The notes under the pieces were generated by a model. That model did not search any database and had not been told where the DNA came from. It saw nothing but the letters and a program-made list of their open reading frames with translations. DNA of 34,614 bases from an uncultured Acidimicrobiaceae bacterium (GTDB lineage Bacteria; Actinomycetota; Acidimicrobiia; Acidimicrobiales; Bog-793), in assembly GCA_903845085.1 (NCBI GenBank), contig CAIMWD010000116.1, forward strand, positions 1 to 34,614, in the 5' to 3' direction. The position numbers and the translations under genes were made by a program. This document shows, one piece after another, positions 1-8,149 of this stretch (its first letter is position 1; each line of letters starts with the position of its first letter).

Positions 1-735
1 CTCCTTCCTCACCTGCCACTACTCAATAACTTGGTGCCATCACGCTTCGCGATATTTGCATTCTTTGCAGTGGTCGTTGTCGCCACCGTTGGGCTCGTCG
101 AGCTTTTCGCTCCGCTTAATATTTCGCTCCATCTCGGTTACGGAACGAACCGCGAGCGAGGCAAGCATCTCGAGATCTCTGGCAAGTTCATTGAGCTTGC
201 AGTGCCATTTCTATTACTGCTCACTATCTTCCCTCACCTTCCCGTAGCTGCTGAACAGAGCGTGATCTCTCAACATGACGCAGCCGAAATTGGAAGACTT
301 ATCCCAGAGGGTGCAAACGTACTTAGCTCTCCCTTTCTTCTCCCAAATACCCCAGTTATCAATATCTTGCAGGCAGACGCGAATTTTCGCTTCAATCTCT
401 TAGGTGGCGATCTCTACGTGCCGCAAAATTCCTCATCGCTTCCCCAAATTCTTAACCCGTCCTATGTAGAGACCCGTCTGCTCGTCGCGAGTGGACGGGG
501 AATTTCTGTGCCAAAGGAGACTCGACGAGGGAGCTCTCTGCTTCTGTGTGAGTTTGTCCTGGAGAATCATGTTACAAGTGCTCTTGGCATCTCCAATGCC
601 TTCCGAAATCCACAGATCTTTCCGTGGTTCAGTCGGACCTTCGGTGCCCCCACATTTCATGTAGACGGTTACCTCATCTGGAACAGTGTCCAACAGCGAT
701 GTCTCAGCGTGCTGCAGCGCTCCTCGGGAGGTTAG
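1..735 (+). CDS. C-terminal part of a polytopic membrane protein (5'-truncated by the window edge), function unknown
   Basis: The reading frame is open from base 1 to the stop at 733-735. Hydrophobic segments (FAIFAFFAVVVVATVGLVELF, LAVPFLLLLTIF) are followed by a hydrophilic domain. Confidence 0.6.
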   Translation, partial: LLPHLPLLNNLVPSRFAIFAFFAVVVVATVGLVELFAPLNISLHLGYGTNRERGKHLEISGKFIELAVPFLLLLTIFPHLPVAAEQSVISQHDAAEIGRLIPEGANVLSSPFLLPNTPVINILQADANFRFNLLGGDLYVPQNSSSLPQILNPSYVETRLLVASGRGISVPKETRRGSSLLLCEFVLENHVTSALGISNAFRNPQIFPWFSRTFGAPTFHVDGYLIWNSVQQRCLSVLQRSSGG

Positions 736-739
736 GTAA

Positions 740-778
740 AGAAAAACTCGCTACCAAAACCTTGTGAGATTTGGTAGC
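740..778 (-). terminator. Rho-independent terminator of tRNA-Glu
   Basis: Minus strand GCTACCAAA-TCTCACAAGGT-TTTGGTAGC (9 bp perfect stem) followed by GAGTTTTTCTTT. The 5' arm includes the tRNA 3' end. Confidence 0.8.
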
Positions 779-847
779 CCCAACGGGATTCGAACCCGTG
801 CCTCCACCTTGAGAGGGTGGTGTCCTAGGCCTCTAGACGATGGGGCC
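772..847 (-). tRNA. tRNA-Glu (anticodon CTC), CCA encoded
   Basis: Minus strand GGCCCCATCGTCTAGAGGCCTAGGACACCACCCTCTCAAGGTGGAGGCACGGGTTCGAATCCCGTTGGGGCTACCA. Cloverleaf pairs; anticodon loop CTCTCAA. Confidence 0.95.
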
Positions 848-935
848 ACATACTCACCGCTAGTTCACCACGAGGGCGACTCGACGCTGAAGCAGCGCTA
901 TATCCTAACGGATTCTCTACGGGCCGTCTGCTGCC

Positions 936-3785
936 TTAGGAGAGATCGAGCTCTCTCGCAGCGAGCAATCCTCTCACCAGCACTTCAAGGCTAGCAACGC
1001 GTTCTTCGGACTGCGTCAATGCAGTGGCGAGCGCACTATTTCGCGTGCGATCCATCGCTGCTTGGGCCTCAATCAACTCCCTGCGATGGTGCTCATGCTC
1101 CACGATGCCGCGAAGCGCATCGATGTCGCCGCGTAGCTCACCCCAAAGCCGCGCTAGGTGCTCGATACCCTTTGCCGCCTCCAAATTGAACTCTCTCTGT
1201 TGGTCATCGCGCGCCCGCGACATCTGGCCAAGTAGTTCGCTCGAGAGCTGTGTTCGACGCGTTACACGAGGTGCACTCTCACAGGTGACGTCTCGCGCAG
1301 CCAAGGCGATGAGCGGAGGTGTCGGCGGAGGTGTGTCTCTTGATTCGACAACATCATGTTCCACATCGTCGGCCATTATCGCGCTCCTCACATCTTCTAC
1401 CGACCGGGTCCGGGGCCAGTTTGCTCGCTCTCTCACTATTGAGTTATATCGATCGCTAATGAATCTCGCGGTAGCTGCAGGCACATGGTCTTTCTGCATG
1501 TCTCGCCGGGCACGCTCGCCAATTGCTTGTGCCGCTGCAGGATGTTCGACGACATGCCGCATCAATGCCGCTGCTTTGTCGACATTGGGCTCGGCCCATC
1601 GAGCACCCACTCGATAGGGATCGCTGCCCGGCGGCACCTGTCCTTCGTCAAATGGGACCAAAAATGAGTTTTCCTCGGTCATAAAGTCAAGGTTCCCCGA
1701 GTACCCCGTGCCAATCACTGGCTTTCCTAGCGCCATCGCCTCGGCCAAGGTGAGCCCCAGCCCCTCGCTCCTATGGAGGGAGATGTAGCAATCAACGGCG
1801 GCAAAGAGGCCTTGGTTGTCCTCGTAATCGAGGTACTCGTCGATAATCACGATGTCTGATCGCGTTTCTGCGTGCATCTTTAGTCGCTCTAACTCCGCGA
1901 GACGCTTTTCTCCGTTAAGAGCCTTCAGAATGAGTACTGGTCCCTCGAGCGGTGCGAACGCGGTGTTAAATGCATCGATGATTGCCGTCGGGTTCTTTCG
2001 CGCGAAGACGGAGAGGATGTCAAAACAAAAGAGAAACGTGTACGTGCCGAAAATGCCGAGAGACTTTAAATCAATAGGGGCAACGGTACCGGGCGTCTCG
2101 ACCGTAATCGGAAGTGCAAATACTGGCTTGTCGGTTCGCTTCGCAATCGCATCTCGCGCAAAGGTGCTGTTGGCCCATATCTCGTCAACGAGCGCAAAAG
2201 AACTATCAAACTCCTCTGGAAACTCCTCAAGCTCCCATGACCACACTCCGATCGTGTAACGGTTGTCAAAATAGTCGGCACCCATCCGATAGGCGAAGTG
2301 GACCATCGAATCCGCGTTCATGCAGACCAAATTGACCGCATGAACATCGCCGGGATGATCAATGAATGGGTGCCGCTGGCGGTGGTCAGGGTCGTCTTCG
2401 TCCCGGGTGGTAAATGGCACCCCCGATGCCTCTACCGCATGAACAAGGTTCCGTCCAAGTTCGCCTACTCCCATCTCTGCGCGGAGATAACCAGAAACCT
2501 CAATACCTGTCGCTGAACGCTGCGTCCCAGCGATGACCGATCGAGATATTGGCAGGTCCCGGGGAGGGATCTCCACGGCTACGTCCTCAAATCGAGGCAC
2601 CAACCGGTGATCAAATCTCCCTGCCGCAACCTCACCCCAACACCAGCGCACGAGCTCCTCCGGACCAGTCACATCGAGACGAGGGATCAATTCCTGGAGA
2701 TCTCCTCTGGATCGATAGAGCTCGTCGAGATAGCGAGAGATCCGATCATTGGCGCCTGGCGTGTTGCACCAGGAAACGAAATGCTCCGCGTTCCCGAACG
2801 GGCTTGGCATCGTTGAGGCGGATAAAGGTGACGCAAAACTCTGGCGCGCCAAATCCTTCATGGTTCCATCGACGGGAAGTCCATTGCGAAGGCGCGAGAA
2901 GGCGTAAGGGATGTCCTCGACGGCTCGCACGCCGCGGCGTAGCAGACGATCTCGATAGCGATCCGTCAGAGTCCGAAGCTCGGGACGCTCAGAGAGAAGG
3001 ATCCTCGCCATGCCACCCCAATCTCCTCCGAAAAGCTCGGGTACCTCTGGGTCATAGCCGGTGAACTGCAAGACGAGCAACGGGGTTTCATTTACCGTGA
3101 CCACGCCGGTCGCAGGGTCGAATCCAATATCCCCCATGTGCAGATTCCACTCGCTAAGGCACCAATCGAGATCCACGCAGCGCCTGACACCAACAAGGTG
3201 ACTTGCGGCCTCTAATGCTGACTTCGTGGGTTGTGTAGGTCCGACCGGCTCATCATCGTCCTCAGGAAACTCCCGCCATCGATCAAGGAACCTGTCCCCA
3301 CCTGAAGTTACGACAACGAAGTCCGGGTTGAGTTCACCCTCTCTCCAGAGATCGTCGCGATCTGGCCGATGCCTATCATCCGGTAGCACCGCAGGTGTTC
3401 GTGCGAGCACGAGTGCCGTTGCGCTGTCAACCGAGGTGACAATGGTATCCAAAGATCCAAGTACCCAACTTTTTGGAGCCAGCCCTATTGCACACGAGGC
3501 TCCCCGTGCAATCAATATTTGAAGCAGATATGGCATAAGACAGTGCCGGACCTCGTCACTTGATTTTGTTGCGACGATCTCCGTAAACGACTGCTCACTC
3601 ATTCCGAGCTCGCGCCACGCAAGAATGGAAAAGGACTCGCGGCGTTGGAGAAAAAGACCATCTACATCGTCGATAATCACCGCTGTGAGTTCGACTCCGG
3701 GATTTGACCGCGCGAGGGATTCGCTCAGAACCCGCACATGGGCAAACTCGGCCCGCGTTGCCACTGTTCCCAGTGCGAGTGTCAT
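936..3785 (-). CDS. Large two-domain glycosyltransferase: N-terminal GT-A/GT8-like region plus GT4 (GT-B) domain, with a C-terminal coiled-coil-like tail
   Basis: 949-aa ORF. GT4 signature SEGLGLTLAEAMALGKPVIGTGYSGNLDFM. N-terminus MTLALGTVATRAEFAHVRVLSESL. Charged helical tail (RDDQQREFNLEAAKGIEHLARLW...). Confidence 0.85.
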   Translation of the reverse strand: MTLALGTVATRAEFAHVRVLSESLARSNPGVELTAVIIDDVDGLFLQRRESFSILAWRELGMSEQSFTEIVATKSSDEVRHCLMPYLLQILIARGASCAIGLAPKSWVLGSLDTIVTSVDSATALVLARTPAVLPDDRHRPDRDDLWREGELNPDFVVVTSGGDRFLDRWREFPEDDDEPVGPTQPTKSALEAASHLVGVRRCVDLDWCLSEWNLHMGDIGFDPATGVVTVNETPLLVLQFTGYDPEVPELFGGDWGGMARILLSERPELRTLTDRYRDRLLRRGVRAVEDIPYAFSRLRNGLPVDGTMKDLARQSFASPLSASTMPSPFGNAEHFVSWCNTPGANDRISRYLDELYRSRGDLQELIPRLDVTGPEELVRWCWGEVAAGRFDHRLVPRFEDVAVEIPPRDLPISRSVIAGTQRSATGIEVSGYLRAEMGVGELGRNLVHAVEASGVPFTTRDEDDPDHRQRHPFIDHPGDVHAVNLVCMNADSMVHFAYRMGADYFDNRYTIGVWSWELEEFPEEFDSSFALVDEIWANSTFARDAIAKRTDKPVFALPITVETPGTVAPIDLKSLGIFGTYTFLFCFDILSVFARKNPTAIIDAFNTAFAPLEGPVLILKALNGEKRLAELERLKMHAETRSDIVIIDEYLDYEDNQGLFAAVDCYISLHRSEGLGLTLAEAMALGKPVIGTGYSGNLDFMTEENSFLVPFDEGQVPPGSDPYRVGARWAEPNVDKAAALMRHVVEHPAAAQAIGERARRDMQKDHVPAATARFISDRYNSIVRERANWPRTRSVEDVRSAIMADDVEHDVVESRDTPPPTPPLIALAARDVTCESAPRVTRRTQLSSELLGQMSRARDDQQREFNLEAAKGIEHLARLWGELRGDIDALRGIVEHEHHRRELIEAQAAMDRTRNSALATALTQSEERVASLEVLVRGLLAARELDLS

Positions 3786-3935
3786 ATCTAGACCCTAACG
3801 CGAGAGAAAAAGCTCTTTGCGGCGATGGCACTAACGACGCTCACATCGATTTTACGAGGCGACACTCCCGCGAAAATCGCCTCCTCTGCGATTGAACATC
3901 AGTCTTACCAAAGTAACTTGTGCTGGAATGTCACC

Positions 3936-4742
3936 ATGATTAATTTTTTACGTGTTGAGCCAGAATCCTCGATCTCTCTCGCCAAACACGATCCTTCTGA
4001 CACGAGCCATGGACCGGGTAATCGAGTGGTTACCGAGGCAGCGACAGAGCCTCTGCACGCAAAACTTCTTGATCTTCAAGAGCGGCTTTGGGCTCAGCAC
4101 ACGGAATCGCTGCTGGTCATCTTGCAGGGTATCGATGCAGCCGGCAAAGACGGTACCGTATCGCATGTTTTTAAGGGAGTGAATCCACTAGGTACCCGTG
4201 CCGCAGCATTCAAGGCGCCCACTCCGTTAGAGCTTGAGCATGATTTTCTCTGGCGTATACATGCGCAAATTCCATCAGCGGGCGAGTTAGGAATCTTTAA
4301 CCGATCGCACTACGAGGATGTATTGCAGCCATACGTTCACAAGGTGATCGATCAAGAGCGGCGCAATAGTCGGTTTAACCATATAAACAACTTCGAGAGA
4401 CTACTCGTTGATTCGGGTACCACCGTGGTCAAGATGTTTCTTCACGTCTCCAAGGATGAACAACGAGAGCGCCTCCAAGAGCGGCTCGACACGCCGAGCA
4501 AACGTTGGAAGATGGATCTCGGTGATCTGAAGGAGCGAGCACTTTGGGACGATTACCAGCGCGCGTTTGAGGAGATGTTGGAGCACACCTCCACCGAACA
4601 CGCACCGTGGTACATCATCCCCGCAGATCACAAGTGGTATCGTAATTTTGCGGTCAGCACCATATTGATTCATGTTCTGGAACAGATGAACCCCAATTAT
4701 CCCAAGGTGCCAAGTTTCGACGACGTCGTGATCGCGCCTTGA
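3936..4742 (+). CDS. ppk2: PPK2-family polyphosphate:nucleotide phosphotransferase
   Basis: Walker A LQGIDAAGKDGTVSHVF, and motifs FKAPTPLELEHDFLWRIHAQIPSAGELGIFNRSHYEDVL and WYIIPADHKWYRNFAVS. Internal ATG at 3936 preferred over the 3825 ORF start. Confidence 0.9.
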   Translation: MINFLRVEPESSISLAKHDPSDTSHGPGNRVVTEAATEPLHAKLLDLQERLWAQHTESLLVILQGIDAAGKDGTVSHVFKGVNPLGTRAAAFKAPTPLELEHDFLWRIHAQIPSAGELGIFNRSHYEDVLQPYVHKVIDQERRNSRFNHINNFERLLVDSGTTVVKMFLHVSKDEQRERLQERLDTPSKRWKMDLGDLKERALWDDYQRAFEEMLEHTSTEHAPWYIIPADHKWYRNFAVSTILIHVLEQMNPNYPKVPSFDDVVIAP

Positions 4743-4838
4743 TCGACCGCGCACCAGGAAAAACGCTCGAAGAGTGAAACCTTGGCAGCTCGTTGGCACG
4801 AAAGCGATCTTTCATGCCGGAGACAGCGAGAGGTAAAA

Positions 4839-5246
4839 CTATTGGCAGTTGGGGCAGACGCCCGTGAGCTCAACGGTATGGGTGATCGCGGTAAATCCGT
4901 TTCGGCGAGCGACCGCCTCCGCCCATGCTTCTACCGCATCTGCCTCCACCTCCACTGCCATTCCGCAAGAGCGGCATACGAGGTGATGGTGATGCTGCCC
5001 TGAGCTACACCGGCGATAAAGCGACTCACCCTCGTCGGTTCGCAGCACATCAAGCTCACCTGTGTCGGCGAGCGCCCGCAACTGGTTATAGACGGTCGTA
5101 AGGCCCACGCGCTCACCCCGTAGTCGCAGCTCGGCGTGAAGATCCTGAGCGGAACGAAAGGAGCTACTCCGCGCCAACGCGCCAGCAAGTGCGCGTTTTT
5201 GGCGCGTTGATCGCGCGCTATTGCCATTTGGAAACGACTCTGACAC
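4839..5246 (-). CDS. zur: Fur-family regulator, probable zinc uptake regulator
   Basis: Winged-helix N-terminus, then HHHHLVCRSCGMAVEVEADAVEAW and C-terminal CPNC. Divergent from a zinc-type ABC transporter. Confidence 0.85.
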   Translation of the reverse strand: MSESFPNGNSARSTRQKRALAGALARSSSFRSAQDLHAELRLRGERVGLTTVYNQLRALADTGELDVLRTDEGESLYRRCSSGQHHHHLVCRSCGMAVEVEADAVEAWAEAVARRNGFTAITHTVELTGVCPNCQ

Positions 5247-5339
5247 CGCTGCTCCCTCTCTTGGCTAAACCCTACGACAGTGATGGATATCCCTGCACCA
5301 CCGGGCAATTCTGGCCACAGGGAGGCCTCTGACTCGATC

Positions 5340-5375
5340 TTATTTGCAATGATTACCACTATTGATTAGCATCTC
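5340..5375 (+). promoter_or_regulatory. Candidate Zur operator / promoter region of znuA
   Basis: AT-rich TTATTTGCAATGATTACCACTATTGATTAGCA, containing AATGATT with imperfect flanking symmetry (CAAT...ATTG; TGC-AAT/ATTAGCA), in the zur-znuA divergent intergenic region. Confidence 0.35.
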
Positions 5376-5406
5376 TCTTACCAGCCCTCGCCCGGAGTTC
5401 ACGCCC

Positions 5407-6363
5407 ATGCCAATCAACCGGAATGACGCAATCGGTCGACGCTGCCTTCCGGTCGTGTTTTTACTCATCCTCATACCTCTGCTCAGCGCATGTACCAACG
5501 TGTCAGCGGGCGGTGCCCGTTCACTACCGATTTCGCCAGCGGACCATACCCCTATCCGAGTCGTCGCGGCAGAGAACTTTTGGGGCTCGATCGCCGAAGC
5601 GATCGGCGGCCGCCTCGTGGTCGTTTTCAGCATCATCGCGAACCCGACCATCGATCCTCACTCCTATGAGCCAACTGCAAACGATGCGAAGAGGTTCGCT
5701 GGCGCCGACCTTGCATTGATAAATGGACTTGGCTATGACCCCTGGGCGGAGGATCTTCTCGCCGCAGACAACGTTCCTGTTGTCGTCAACGTCGGTGAAG
5801 CACTCCATCTGACGACCGGCGCCAACCCCCATCGCTGGTACAACCCAGGTGATGTGGCAATTATCGCGGACGATCTCGTCACGAAATTAAGTGCACTCGA
5901 TCCAAAGGGTCATGCGACCTTCGTGGCGAACGAACAACAGTTTCTCGTCCACGCCCTCTCGGTTTACAACACCCTCCGCACGAAGATCCGCGCGCAGTTC
6001 GCAGGGGTTCACGTTGGCGCTTCCGAGTCAATATTCTCGATGTTGGCACCGTCACTTGGACTCGATCTGGTCACACCGCCAACGTTTCTCCGCGCCATCA
6101 GCGAGGGGGGCGAGGTCTCTGCTACCGACCTTGCCACCATCGACCACCAGATCACCACACGATCGATCTGGGTTTACGTCTACAACTCACAGAACAACAC
6201 GCCCGAAATTACGAATCAACTCGCCCTCTGCGCAAAGGAACACATACCCGTGGTTGCCATCTCCGAGACGCTCGATATCACAAACCACTCCTATGCCACT
6301 TGGCAGACCGACCAGCTCGGTCGTCTCTACCAGGCACTTTTACAGGCGAAGTCACAGCGATGA
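5407..6363 (+). CDS. znuA: Zinc/manganese ABC transporter substrate-binding lipoprotein
   Basis: Lipobox after the signal peptide (RRCLPVVFLLILIPLLSAC). ZnuA/TroA features (VVAAENFWGSIAEAIGG, DPHSYEPTANDAKRFAGADLALINGLGYDPW, PHRWYNPGDV). ATG 5407 preferred over TTG 5362. Confidence 0.85.
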   Translation: MPINRNDAIGRRCLPVVFLLILIPLLSACTNVSAGGARSLPISPADHTPIRVVAAENFWGSIAEAIGGRLVVVFSIIANPTIDPHSYEPTANDAKRFAGADLALINGLGYDPWAEDLLAADNVPVVVNVGEALHLTTGANPHRWYNPGDVAIIADDLVTKLSALDPKGHATFVANEQQFLVHALSVYNTLRTKIRAQFAGVHVGASESIFSMLAPSLGLDLVTPPTFLRAISEGGEVSATDLATIDHQITTRSIWVYVYNSQNNTPEITNQLALCAKEHIPVVAISETLDITNHSYATWQTDQLGRLYQALLQAKSQR

Positions 6364-7244
6364 GATCAATCGACGAAGTTGTCATCGAATTTCGTGATGC
6401 CTGCGTGCAGCTAGGAGGTCACACCATCTGGAGTGGCCTCTCGCTCGAGATCAAACGCGGAGAGTTCGCGGCGATCCTTGGGCCGAACGGAGTCGGAAAA
6501 TCAACCCTGATCAAGGTGGCGCTCGGGATGACGGGTCTGCACTTCGGTGAGGTCCGCGTACTCGGAGCAGCACCAGGACGACATCAGGGCGAGATCGGAT
6601 ATCTCCCCCAACGAAGAAGCTTTGACCCCTCCCTTCACATCCGAGGATTCGACATCGTGCGTCTTGGACTTGATGGCGCACGATGGGGTCTTCCGTTGCC
6701 GATGCGCCGCAACCGTGCCAGGGAGCAGCGTCGGATCGACGACGTTATTGAACTCGTCGGTGCCAGTGACTATGCAGATCGATCCATCGGTCAGCTCTCT
6801 GGCGGCGAGCAGCAGCGGCTCCTCATCGCACAGGCACTCGTGCAACGACCAGAGATCCTCTTCCTCGATGAGCCACTCGACAGTCTTGATCTCCCGAATC
6901 AGGGCGCAATCTCCTCCCTGATCCATCACGTCAGTACCGTCGAGGGCGTCACCGTCGTGATGGTCGCACACGACGTAAACCCGATCCTCGCCTATCTCGA
7001 TCGCGTCATCTATATCGGTCCGGGTGGCGCCGTGTCGGGGACTGCGCATGAGGTAATAACTACAGAAAATCTCTCACGACTCTTCAAAACTCCTATCGAA
7101 GTGCTCACTACCTCCGATGGCCGACTAGTCGTTGTGGGACAGCCGGAGGCGCCGGCGCATCACAGCGACCGGCATGAGCATGGCGCCGCCACCATGCTCC
7201 ACGCAGAGCACCCCCATCATCATGGGGACGGAACGTCACACTGA
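6360..7244 (+). CDS. znuC: Zinc ABC transporter ATP-binding protein with His-rich C-terminal tail
   Basis: Walker A GPNGVGKST, signature LSGGEQQRLLIAQAL, Walker B ILFLDEPLDSLD. ATGA overlap with znuA. Confidence 0.9.
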   Translation: MRSIDEVVIEFRDACVQLGGHTIWSGLSLEIKRGEFAAILGPNGVGKSTLIKVALGMTGLHFGEVRVLGAAPGRHQGEIGYLPQRRSFDPSLHIRGFDIVRLGLDGARWGLPLPMRRNRAREQRRIDDVIELVGASDYADRSIGQLSGGEQQRLLIAQALVQRPEILFLDEPLDSLDLPNQGAISSLIHHVSTVEGVTVVMVAHDVNPILAYLDRVIYIGPGGAVSGTAHEVITTENLSRLFKTPIEVLTTSDGRLVVVGQPEAPAHHSDRHEHGAATMLHAEHPHHHGDGTSH

Positions 7245-8149
7245 TGACGAGCGTTCCTCTGCTCCACCTGCTCGTAGTCGCACCACATTCAAGCGCGCCC
7301 TGGTCGAGCTTTGCCACACTGCTCTCCTACCGGTTCATGGTGAACGCGCTGGTCGCAGGAACCATCGTCGCGATTCTCTCCGCGATCGTCGGTTGGTACA
7401 TGGTGCTACGGCGGCAGACCTTCGCTGGGCATACTCTCGCCGTGGTCGGCTTTCCCGGCGCCGCCGGCGCCGCGCTTCTTGGTCTCTCTGTGACACCGGG
7501 TTACCTTTTCGCCTGTGTTGCTGCGGCGCTTGCCATCGGTGCGATTCCCCGCACCCGAACCGGTGCCGGTAGAGCGACTGAATCGGCGATCATCGGCACA
7601 ATTCAGGCCTTTGCGTTGGCCTGTGGAGTCCTTTTCATCAATCTGTATCACGGCTTTTTGGATGGCGTTACTGCGCTACTTTTTGGCAGCTTTCTCGGCA
7701 TCACGAGCTCGCAGGTCATCACCCTTGGTGTCATAACCGCCGCCTGCCTACTCGTTCTTGGAACGCTCGGGAGACCGTTGCTCTTTGCGAGTATCGATGG
7801 AGACGTCGCTAGCGCACGTGGACTTCCCGTACGGGTACTCAATATCGCCTTCTTGGTCCTGCTCGGACTCGCCGTGGCCGAGGTGAGCGAGATAACGGGA
7901 TCACTCCTCGTCTTTGCGCTCCTCGTCATGCCTGCGGCTGCCGCGCAACGCCTCACCAACCGTGCGGCCACAGGACTCGCCCTTAGCGTCGCGATCGCGG
8001 TCGGCGTCACCTGGTCCGGCCTTATCGCCGCTTACTACCTCGCCTATCCCGTTGGCTTCTACCTTACGAGTGCGGGATTTTTCGTCTACCTCGCTGCGAT
8101 CCTGATCGAGCGAAAGCGTGGCCGTGCGGGCCGGCGGGACACCCGATGA
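7244..8149 (+). CDS. znuB: Metal (zinc) ABC transporter permease, ABC-3 family, first paralogue
   Basis: Polytopic; FMVNALVAGTIVAILSAIVGWYMVLRRQTFAGHTLAVVGFPG and GRPLLFASIDGDVASARGLPVRVL. TGATG overlap with znuC. Confidence 0.85.
   Translation: MTSVPLLHLLVVAPHSSAPWSSFATLLSYRFMVNALVAGTIVAILSAIVGWYMVLRRQTFAGHTLAVVGFPGAAGAALLGLSVTPGYLFACVAAALAIGAIPRTRTGAGRATESAIIGTIQAFALACGVLFINLYHGFLDGVTALLFGSFLGITSSQVITLGVITAACLLVLGTLGRPLLFASIDGDVASARGLPVRVLNIAFLVLLGLAVAEVSEITGSLLVFALLVMPAAAAQRLTNRAATGLALSVAIAVGVTWSGLIAAYYLAYPVGFYLTSAGFFVYLAAILIERKRGRAGRRDTR

Noticed and set aside
764-994. 76-aa ORF spanning the tRNA-Glu gene
   Set aside because: Runs through a clear tRNA cloverleaf; MRFGSPNGIRTRASTL is the common false translation of tRNA antisense sequence.
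6501-7049. 182-aa minus-strand ORF opposite znuC
   Set aside because: Lies entirely within the conserved ABC ATPase domain; a shadow ORF.
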